Assembly (NCBI GenBank): GCA_003260075.1
Contig: QLIY01000130.1
Coordinates: 1 to 64,000 of the forward strand
Direction: 5' to 3'
Length of the DNA stretch: 64,000 bases
From: Phallusia mammillata
Taxonomy: Eukaryota; Chordata; Ascidiacea; Phlebobranchia; Ascidiidae
Shown here: positions 55,118 to 64,000 of the stretch, in pieces
Numbering within the stretch: position 1 is the first letter of the stretch
How the letters are laid out: each line of letters begins with the position of its first letter
Notes under the pieces: generated by a model
Database searches by the model: none
Seen by the model: only the letters and a program-made list of their open reading frames with translations
What the model was told of the DNA's origin: nothing
Translations under genes and position numbers: made by a program

Positions 55118-57643
55118 TTTATTGCTTTGAAAATTATAAATTATCTTAAACTAAAGGAGAACCTGAAAAAAAACATAAGAAGTCAGTTTCTAAAACCTGT
55201 CTGTTATAAAAAAAAATACAACACACCCTTTCAGTTCAACAAATAAATACCTCTGCCATTTCATTTTATCTTTTTTGAATAGGAAAAACAAAACTTAATA
55301 AACATATAACACAAATGATTAAAATACACATTACACAACAATACAACTGAATTTATTGCTGAAAAACTTTCCGTCAAACTTTGAACTATTCTGTCTGTCT
55401 ATCTGTCTTTAGTAACACTTAAACTAAACTTGATCCCAGCTACACTTGAGAATGAATGCGTCGGAAAAACCGCCACGTGCTTGAAAAGCGTCCGAATTTA
55501 CAATTCAACAAAACCGCCGAAGTTTAAATTACAATCTTCAGACCAACTTACAAATGTCAGTTGCTTCGTATACCACTACAAATTATATGTTTAAAATCGC
55601 CTAAGACATCAGCGTCAGCCACCTTTTTCCGTTAATCAATAAACCTAAATAGTACAGTTGTAAACTGATCGAAACACTAAACGCAACAGCTGTTGTAAAT
55701 GTGCCGAAATGATTGCAAATCGAAGCGACCACCAACTACATTCTCTACACCTCGTAAAAAATACTCCTTTCAACTACTAAGTATGTAAGCAAAACTTGTA
55801 ACATTTTAACCAGAGCGGAAAGTTTGACAAAGAAGGTGACTAGAACGGCGCAGTTTTTACGGCACGTTCGCTATGAACGCGTTTAGCCGCGCAGTGATGC
55901 TACGTAGTGAGTACGTACGGTGTTAAAACCGCCATTGAGTCATTTTTTCCGCCTCGATGGTCTATTGGGGGTGTGTCACTGGCGTTTTCTCCCAACCTGC
56001 AGACTCGACATACGATTTTCATTCACAACAAATGTTATCGTATTTTTGATGCTAAATGTAGAGCAGGCTTATCACCGTGAGGTCGCGGACACTGAAGATA
56101 GAAATGAAATGCATTAGGATTCTGTTTACGGAACGTTATATTTGCGTTTAGATAATTTGCACAAAATTGTCACATTGAAGTTTTTTAAGGTAGGCTACGA
56201 TTTTAAACGTTGTGTAAAAATAGTCCTGAATAAAGTAAAAATGTAACAATGAATCACAAAATTAGATCTACGAACATCACTGATAACCAAAATAGGCTAG
56301 TTTCGATTTTTCCGTCGGATCTATATTTGTTTATGTTATTTATCTATTTATGGGGGTGGAAATACGCACGAACGCGTAGATGAGTGGGCTATATTTTGCT
56401 TCGGTGAAAATAATTGTAGCAGCACAAATACGATTAAAATCAAAACCGGCTACTGCGAAACAGCACAAATGGTGGATAGAATAAAAGGTAGCCTGCTGTT
56501 CACATATTTTGATATGATTTATCGCATAACATTATGGGCAATTACAATAACTCCTTTCAGTCTTTTTCGATTCCAAAAGTTAATGACACTAATTTGATTT
56601 GGTTTATCGCAGGTACGTATTTAAATCTACAAGGCTTATTACGTAATGCATAACACCATTGGCACAAGTATATTAACCCACAAAGTATTTGAATATTTTT
56701 TTCTACTTTATCAGTTGGCTTTAGGCTTTGTATAATGAAACGAAATGTAGAATATTGTCTAGAAACTGCTACGAGATTGCTATTCGCACACTTTCATTAT
56801 TAATTCTTTAAGATGGATAGTTTGTTTTAACAGAACGCCAACTACAACAAATAATTTTATACCTGCTCTAATTTTACTATAAGTTTCGTGCCTCTTTCCA
56901 GCAAACCATGGTTGACAAACCAGAACGTCACGAGGCACATATAAGAACAACTGTATTACGTCATAATACAGTGGACTGCGAAAATGTTTTAAGACAGGGC
57001 CATGGCGTTTTTACACGTTTCGAACCCACGACGGTCCGAAATACGCCTCACGATCGTGTATTTATATTTGTAGCCTACAGACCATTCGTTCAAAGCGCTA
57101 GTCCTAGTTAAATATACGGCAATGAGAACAAGAACAGGTCTCGAGCGCCAACTACCGGACAGTTAATACCGCTCGCGTTGTAAACTGTGGTAACATTAAA
57201 GTCTACTTTCATAAAAAAAAATTGTGAACATTTGAATATACTTTCATAGACAAATGTTGTGAATTAGCGGTAAAGGTTGATGAACAAAATATTGCAATAC
57301 TTTTCACGGTGTTGCGATTTGTATGAGGACGCCGGAACTTTTCACTGAAAACTTTCACTTTTTTTACTAAAAACACAAAAAGGAATTCCACAACAGTTTA
57401 ATCCGAATAGCAAGTAAAAACAGCAGCAAAATATTAAAGTAAAAACATGCACTCAGGAAAATTGTTTTAGATTTACACACAGAACGATTGAGATTGGTCA
57501 TAATAGAGCAACGCGTTCAACCATTATCCATCAAATGTGCCTTTCATTCTATTTTCGCCCCCATAACATTTTAATGCTGCGCATTTCTGGCTTGGGGATT
57601 GTTTTAGCGCAGCGGTTCTCAAACTGGGATCCGCGAGGCAATT

Positions 57644-57645
<2 letters not shown>
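55118..57645. other. Region upstream of the SLC13 gene
   Basis: It should hold the SLC13 promoter and 5' leader. No coding region is recognised. The 67-codon open frame at 56908-57111 shows no domain or splice context. A hAT-type terminus (CAGCGGTTCTCAAACTGGG, about 57610) occurs just before the long G run, with its partner end not visible. Confidence 0.55.

Positions 57646-57715
<70 letters not shown>
57646..57715. other. 70-base G run, gap placeholder
   Basis: A pure G run that cuts the last visible exon of the minus-strand NAT gene. On its other side is a hAT-like terminus, not NAT sequence. Confidence 0.85.
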
Positions 57716-57716
<1 letters not shown>

Positions 57717-59510
57717 CTTGCGAGTGTGGACAAGTTGCGGGACTTTGGCGAAACTCGTCTGTTTTAGTGTGCTGCCCCACAGATTGTATGTGACCCCGTT
57801 GTTGTGAATCGAAGTAAAACTGTTTGTGCGAAAATAACTTTCCTCTTGGTCTTGGAAGAAGTCGAAGGCCTCCTTGAAGTCTTCGTGTTTGTAGAATTCC
57901 GTAACTGTTAACTTGTAGATGATGTTCCACCCTTCAACGCGGTATGTGCTTGCACCGTAGTAAGGGTTGCTCTCCGACGCTATAATTATTTTTCCTGAAC
58001 AGAAACAAAAACACGTACTTGTTGGCTATTTAGAAGATTTTTTACGCGTCCAAGTTTCACCAAGCGAAATAGGCCCAAATCGATTCAACAAATACTTCTT
58101 TATTTTTAGGCTTAATAAGTTTTTCTACAAACCTTCTTCGTCCAAAGTATCCAGCCACTTTTCTTCCAAATACAAAACTCCCAAATCAGAAGAATCAACG
58201 CGACGAAATCTGAAAGAGTTTTACACAAAAGATATAATTTAAAATTAAAATATTTTATTGGAGAATGTTTTTGCACAGCTTGCCCATTTTACCCTTTAAA
58301 GCACAAAATACAATATCTTAATAAAAAAATGGTTTTAAAGAGAAAAAAATCGCAACAAGTGCGCACAAACTACTCTTACTTATTCGTTCTAAGGTTATAT
58401 GATAGTTTTAACTTCAAGTCCATTTTGCAAATTCTTTTTACAAAAGTTTTCGATCACTTGCGTTGGCTGGTTGCACAAGAGCTATATTGGGGTTCCTGCT
58501 GCATTGAAAAAATTAGGCAGACTTGTGGCAGAAGAAAGCGAATTAGATCTTCACCATTATCCATTATCATTTTTAGATTTTTTGTTAGGAATAGTAATGT
58601 ACCGAATATTCGGATTGCGAAATTTATCCGACCGAGTCAACTATTTTTAATATTTTATTCACGTGCACCTGTATATTCCATTTTCTTGTTCTTGTTCGAT
58701 GTTTTCCTCCAATAAAAGAGGAAGTAAGAAGTTGTGTTTTCCAAACGCAACATCCGTAAGATAAGTTTTGTTGTCCAGTTCAACCTGAATTAGTAACAAA
58801 ATGTGGCATAATTTGGGTCAAACAAATGACCAAACCAGGGCTTAAGATCATGTGTATAGTCTTAAATGTGCAACTTGGAAGTTACACATGGATTTATTGT
58901 CATATTCAAAGATAGAAAGTAATGAAGGAATTGCCGAGTATACTTTAGATTAAAATGATGGGGCATCTGAGATTGATTCGTAGTCAAAAGGCAAACAGAA
59001 ACAGTCCCCATGAGCAGAGCATTTTGCGTGTGCCAACATTGTTCGGTCTGAATGGGCGCTTCAGCGGTAACGTTTAAAATTGAGAGCCCGCTAAGCCCGC
59101 TTAGCCAATGCCTTAATATCCCGCTTTTTGAAAGAAGCACACGGTTAAGGCTATTGGGGTTGGGCGAAGGTTGGTAATTAAACTATTACTATATTGGGGG
59201 GGGGGGGGGGGGGGTCTCATGTAGGCTTCCCTGGCTTGGCGCACACTTTGCGCGAGTTAAGCACTGGCTCAATATGGCCTTAAGTTGGCTTATCGGGCTA
59301 AGCGGATTTAGACGGCATCCTGCTTCAGAGTAGGTCACAGTAATGAATAGACGTAGTAGACAGCGTACATGGTGACTCTTGCGAAATACATTTACCAAAA
59401 TAAGTAGGTGACTTTTCGGAAATAACAGCAGATCAAGGTCGAGTGCATACGGCTCACTTTGGATGACCTTGATGTTAAACTTCAATTGCCGTAGCAACCA
59501 GCAAAACAAT

Positions 59511-59564
<54 letters not shown>

Positions 59565-59994
59565 AATACCACCTCGATTTTCCTGCAAAAATATTGCTTT
59601 TAGGCTGAAGAAGAGCTTAAGTTTGCGCATACATTACTTGTACTGCAACATTAAATATATAGAGCCACCTCGTAGCTTGGTGGATGAAGACTGTAATGAA
59701 CTGCGCATGCATGCATACATGTAATATGAATGTAATAAGTATATAGTGCCGGGCCCACTTCGTACTGACGGTCGTTCATTGACAAACAATTTTCTTTGCT
59801 CTATAGTTGGCTGCTCAAAACTGGCCTTAATATACAATTTTGATTAAGGCGTTTTAGCTTTCAAAGTTGTTAATAAAGAACACAAAATCTTTTTCAGGAA
59901 GCCTTCATGTCTTTATCCTCCAATAGCTATGAGGTGCATGGTATAAACCCAACCAAATGCCAAAAACCTACATATATATGTTTCCAAAACAAAA

Positions 59995-60044
<50 letters not shown>

Positions 60045-60222
60045 CGATCTTGTTGTACGCGTGCATTAGATCCATCTGTCTTCGTTCGCCTCCAAACATA
60101 TCCAAGTTCTCGAATGGAACTTTACTTAAATGAGCAACTTGTAATCGATTCAGAGTTTCAAGAGTTGGAGGTAAAACCTTGTCGTCGATGCCGATGTGTT
60201 GAAGATAATCATCAACATTCAT
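57716..60222 (-). CDS. Arylamine N-acetyltransferase (NAT), copy 1
   Basis: Minus-strand exons: 60045-60222 (start MNVDDYLQHIGIDDK), 59396-59582, 58669-58784, 58133-58209, 57716-57994. The product would transfer acetyl from acetyl-CoA to aryl-amines in the cytosol. The catalytic Cys lies in RGGIC at the start of exon 2, His in KSHLLILV, and Asp in TYLTDVAFG, forming the NAT Cys-His-Asp triad. The last exon gives WNIIYKLTVTEFY and SIHNNGVTYNLWG, as in the C-terminal NAT domain. Three G runs damage it: at the end of exon 1 (59998-60044), just after the RGGIC codons in exon 2 (59513-59562), and at the C-terminus (57646-57715). About 280 residues are recoverable of the roughly 290 normal for animal NATs. 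It looks functional apart from the gaps. Confidence 0.88.
59513..59562. other. 50-base G run inside NAT copy 1 exon 2
   Basis: It replaces about 13 bases after the RGGIC codons, judged from the plus-strand copy at 62095-62246. The run length therefore does not equal the missing sequence, as expected for a placeholder. Confidence 0.85.
59998..60044. other. 47-base G run at the end of NAT copy 1 exon 1
   Basis: It replaces the last few bases of exon 1 and its donor, judged from the 183-bp exon 1 of the two plus-strand copies. Confidence 0.85.
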
Positions 60223-61485
60223 ATTGTATTGTTGTTTACAAAACTGTGACAAACAAGTTGTTTCTATTGCAATTTCACTATCACTATTAAAATGACAAAC
60301 GTCGGTAATTTAAAATAGAAATGGCAAAACTCACATGGAACTTTACAAACTTAAATCGTTTAAAACTGAAAATAACAAAGCTTGCAATTGATAAACCAAC
60401 CCAAACAGTCTGTTTACAAAACAAATTTATTTTAACAATACTAAGCAGATATATTTGTTTACTAAACAAGATCAAATTCTTTCAATGGGCCTATAAATAC
60501 AATCAACACAATCAAATGGCTGCAGCATTAATTAACCCTTTTAGTCACAACACGTTTACGTAAACAGAAAACTAATTAAGTTCATTAATTGTCGGGCCTA
60601 GGGCACCCAGAACAGACAATTCGAATAACACCAAACTGTAAACAATTGCGCGTTTATTTTACGTTTTGCCACATACTCGTGCAAAACAATCATTTTTAAC
60701 TGAACTGAGAATGATTATACTGAACAATATCAGACTCTCCAACAGACAGCATGGTCATTAAGGATCACTGTTTATGACATTAACTAACTAAAAATAGAAC
60801 ATATTTTCTAAGTTAGAGAATCAGTCACGAATTTACATGGAATATATATATTTCGCCTAACTGGCATCTTCAGTTCCTTATTCAAATAGAATCCATATAG
60901 ATTTAACAGAATTAAGATTCATAGAAATAGCTTGAGAAAAAAGAACTGAAGATGCCAGTTAGGCAAAAGATAAATATCCTATGTAAATTCGTTGGCTGAT
61001 TTTGTTACTTGGAAAGTATTTCCTTTTCTTGGTCATTGTTTAACTGACTTTATTTTTAAGATTGGAAATCTACTTCGTATAAATTTGGCCCCAATAAACA
61101 GATAAGCGGATTTTTAATTGACATGTTTTTGAGGTAAATCTAATCCGATTTTACAACGATAGAGAAAGTTGTTGAAACAATGTATAGCTTCATTACGTTT
61201 TGCATATTTTTACTCTTTTAGAAAAATGTTTGTACATTTTTCACAAGTCCGCATTTACTTCTGTCAATTTTATGATAACCGTCTTAATTAATTTTGGTCG
61301 ATTATATTGGGTTTTTACATTTTTATTCCAAAATTTATTTTTATTCCAAAATTTATGTATTAAATATTTAATTTTGTTTTCGTGTCAGTTTGTCACTTGT
61401 TTTTTTACAAATTACCAACATTTAATCACAGTGACATTGTGAAAAAAACACAAGTTCGTTAATATTTTGTAAACAACAATACAAT
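60223..61485. other. Divergent region between NAT copies 1 and 2
   Basis: Both NAT copies read outward from here, so it should hold both promoters. An inverted repeat with arms of about 55 bp lies at 60822-60998. Direct short repeats of TTTTTATTCCAAAATTTAT occur near 61320-61355. No gene recognised. Confidence 0.55.
60822..60998. repeat. Foldback inverted repeat between the NAT copies
   Basis: The left arm (60822 to about 60877) contains GCCTAACTGGCATCTTCAG. The right arm (about 60943-60998) contains CTGAAGATGCCAGTTAGGC. Complementarity extends outward through GAATTTACAT and its partner ATGTAAATTC. The loop is about 65 bp. It may be a MITE; no clear target duplication was found. Confidence 0.85.
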
Positions 61486-62246
61486 ATGAATGTTGATGAA
61501 TATCTTCAACACATCGGTATCGAGGACAAAGTTTTACCTCCAACTCTTGAAACTCTTAACCGACTGCAAGTTGTGCATTTAAGTAAAGTTCCGTTCGAGA
61601 ACTTGGATATGTTTGGAGGCGAAAGAAGACAGATGGATCTAATTAATGTTTACAACAAGATTGTTAAGGTCGGTTTGTAAACATTTTACGATGATTTAAG
61701 TTGCTGCAGTTTTTGTTTTGAAAGCTACACGTGCTTAAACTTAACTCATTCTTAAAAACAAAAACGAAATTTAACGAGGAAAATAACGACCAAAATAGAT
61801 TTTAAAAGCGACATGGGCAATACTAATACCATCATCAGTTACACCAGTTTATATCCACTTAAGTCACATAAAAGTTTGATAAAAGGGTGCAAAACAAGCG
61901 TCGCGTAAACACGAGTTCATTTTGAAAGTTATTGTTCTCATTAAACTTATGAACAGATCCGTGTATAATGCTCCAAAAATGAAATTGGTGTTACTTTTTT
62001 ATAATTTTTTAAAACTTACAAATTATTTGGAAATGGGTAAATAATTAAAAACAACACTTAAACATTAAAATCAAATATTTATTTATTTTTGTAGGAAAAT
62101 CGAGGTGGTATTTGCTGCGAATTAAATGGATTGTATATTGTTGGTTACTACGACAACTGGGCTTTGATGTCGAGGCCATCGAAGGCCGACCCTACATAGT
62201 TGACCAAGATGATTTCTTTGGTCCAATGAGTCACATTTTGATGTTG
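61486..62246 (+). pseudogene. NAT copy 2, two exons with a frameshift
   Basis: Exon 1 (61486-61668) encodes 61 residues from MNVDEYLQHIGIEDK, in frame and with a GT donor. Exon 2 (62095-62246) has the active-site RGGICCELNGL and a later SHILMLV, but the two lie in different frames. Compared with copy 1, two extra bases (TATATTG against TTTTG) lie at about 62133-62140, so translation stops soon after. No exons 3-5 (TYLTDV or WNII-like coding) were found before copy 3 starts at 63554. Either it is a broken duplicate, or the break is an assembly error at a haplotype join; a 10-G run lies at 62319-62328. Confidence 0.7.
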
Positions 62247-62328
62247 GTGAGCAATCGATACACCTCAAGCAGTTTGTTTAAATCACAAAATAGATTTTTG
62301 CAACAAATGTAACACTATGGGGGGGGGG

Positions 62329-63553
62329 CTAAACAATAAAGTCTAATACGTCAGTTCGGTGTCAAAAATTGACAAACGTACCCAGACATTTGACATACTC
62401 TCAACGGTATAATCGCCACAATAGAAATGCTGCAGAATCTGATATTTACGTTGTGACAGCCACAGCGTGTTTGCCAGGTAGGTAAACATTAACGTGGTCA
62501 TAGTGCTGCTGGTCACTTGTTTTGTGCATATCCTGCTACCGAGATTTGTGTGTTTTAGGAATGAGTTTGTAGAATTAGGTCAGTTGTGTTCATAATTTCA
62601 TTCGTTAAGCTCTGTCCTGTGGAAAGTTGAGAGGTTGATTTATTGATTGCTATAATGCCCACGACATCCATTTGACATAAAGTAACTTCTCATGAGAGAA
62701 AAACAAACAATCTTACAAAAGTATTTGTAGTTAATTAAAGTCACTATTTTAAAAGTGTTTGGCTTGGGCTTGTTCCAAACATTAGATTTTTGCTAAACAC
62801 ATAGTCTTACAAATAAGTTTTTGTGCTAATAATGCTATATGCTGTTGTATTTTCTAATGTTTTCAAGTTGGGTCACAAATTATGGTGGCAAACATGTTAG
62901 GTAAAAACAAAACTTCGTTAAGCTTCAGGAAGAAATACGAAAAAAGTCAAATAGGTTTGGTGGATTTTATAAGCACACCAACTGGTATAAGAACGACTGT
63001 GTTAGGTAGCTGACATAACCCTGATGTAGATGCCCTGCATAGGACGTGGAAACGACCAGATAAACAAAGAAAAAGTACACCAACTTATACGTCTACAATG
63101 CTTGCATTAAAAAAAAGGCGAAGCAAAGTGCCTAGTTATTTAACCAATCTTTACTCCCCAAAACTTGGTTAAAGTTTATACCACAGCACAATACAAAAAG
63201 TCGAACTTTCAAATCGTCGTTAATATTTCGTAATTAGTAAACTACCACTCAAGCAGAAACCTTGTAGAAACGCCTGAAGCATGTACTTGGATTCCGATTA
63301 AAATTTTACGGTTTGCGGATATTTCATTCGAACAAGAGGTTTTAAAACTTAGTATGACGACTGTCGATTTTTACAGTATGACGAAAATATAACGGCTTTT
63401 TGTTTTTAAAACAGTCAAACTTAGTAGTGTTTGATTCTTTACAGTGCATAGTTTTCCAGGTTTTATATAACGTGGAACATTCAGTGTTAAATCACCAACT
63501 TTTGGCAGAAGAAAAGCTTTCATTAAGTGGCGTTTGAGAAACAACAATACAAT
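62329..63553. other. Region between NAT copies 2 and 3
   Basis: I searched all frames by eye for the remaining NAT exons and did not find them. The piece GCATAGGACGTGGAAACG near 63040 resembles the GGACGTCGAAACGTC core of the foldback repeats at 3429 and 37451. Otherwise unremarkable. Confidence 0.5.
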
Positions 63554-63736
63554 ATGAATATTGATGAATATCTTAAACATATCGGCATCGAGGACAAACT
63601 TTTACCTCCAACTCTTGAAACTCTAAATCGACTGCAAGTTGCGCATTTAAGTAAAGTTCCATTCGAGAACTTGGATATGTTTGGAGGAGAAAGACGAACG
63701 ATGGATCTAATTAATGTTTACAACAAGATTGTAAAA
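63554..63736 (+). CDS. NAT copy 3, first exon only
   Basis: This single exon encodes 61 residues from MNIDEYLKHIGIEDK to NKIVK and ends at a GT donor (GTCAGT). It is very close to exon 1 of copies 1 and 2, so the array is recent or still exchanging sequence. An upstream in-frame ATG at 63527 would add nine residues, but the position equivalent to the other copies is preferred. The rest lies beyond the G run that begins at 63927 and reaches the window edge, so completeness cannot be judged. Confidence 0.8.
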
Positions 63737-63926
63737 GTCAGTTAGTAAACATTTTTACGATGTTAATACTGTCGCTGGTTTAAACTTACATTACACCACT
63801 ATGAAACTGCATTTTTTGTTTTAAAAGCCAAATGTGCTTAAACGCAACTAAATAAATAAAAATACGTTAATAATTTTATTGAAACGCCATTAACAATTCG
63901 TCATTTTTAGAAACAAAATTTCAGAA

Positions 63927-64000
<74 letters not shown>
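63927..64000. other. G run reaching the window end, gap placeholder
   Basis: At least 74 pure G bases. Exon 2 of NAT copy 3 would be expected beyond it. Confidence 0.85.

Noticed and set aside
56908-57111. A 67-residue hypothetical protein upstream of SLC13
   Set aside because: It has no recognisable domain, splice context or codon evidence, and a single short frame of this size is expected by chance.

Overview
The window is animal nuclear DNA. It is AT-rich, with many short introns of about 150-1000 bp and clear GT-AG splice sites. I read it as an ascidian tunicate of the genus Ciona, quite possibly C. savignyi. That is inference, based on compact genes, closely spaced unrelated loci, a tRNA-headed SINE, many small hAT-like elements, and near-duplicate segments that differ by several percent, as divergent haplotypes of a very heterozygous species would.

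Layout. (1) 1.1-30.0 kb, plus strand: four head-to-tail paralogues (A-D, 472-502 aa) of a POFUT1-like O-fucosyltransferase-type glycosyltransferase with an N-terminal membrane anchor. Every exon was joined by hand and all four reading frames close exactly; A-C share the same eight-exon plan. (2) 22.56-24.43 kb, minus strand, between copies C and D: a complete three-exon HDHD2-like HAD phosphatase (259 aa). (3) 31.02-38.51 kb, plus strand: a twelve-exon PAF1 homologue (510 aa), a subunit of the RNA polymerase II-associated PAF1 complex. (4) 41.96-55.12 kb, minus strand: a seventeen-exon SLC13 sodium/anion cotransporter (672 aa) with an unusually long hydrophilic loop. (5) 57.7-64 kb: an arylamine N-acetyltransferase (NAT) cluster, with one nearly complete gene on minus, a frameshifted two-exon copy on plus, and the first exon of a third copy on plus running into the window edge.

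Sequence quality shapes the reading. There are about 43 pure C or G runs. Most are exactly 10 bases, and most are flanked on both sides by near-identical copies of the same 50-250 bp. They look like assembly-gap placeholders (N written as C) with unmerged haplotype ends, not biology. The runs are all C up to 28.7 kb and all G from 31.6 kb, so two oppositely oriented pieces were probably joined between those points. Many apparent exon duplications arise from this.

Noncoding space holds non-autonomous hAT-like elements with intact terminal repeats and 8-bp target duplications, several foldback repeats, and a tRNA-derived SINE. I found no CRISPR array, operon or viral gene. The strongest candidate for something little described is the tandem, membrane-anchored POFUT1-like family.
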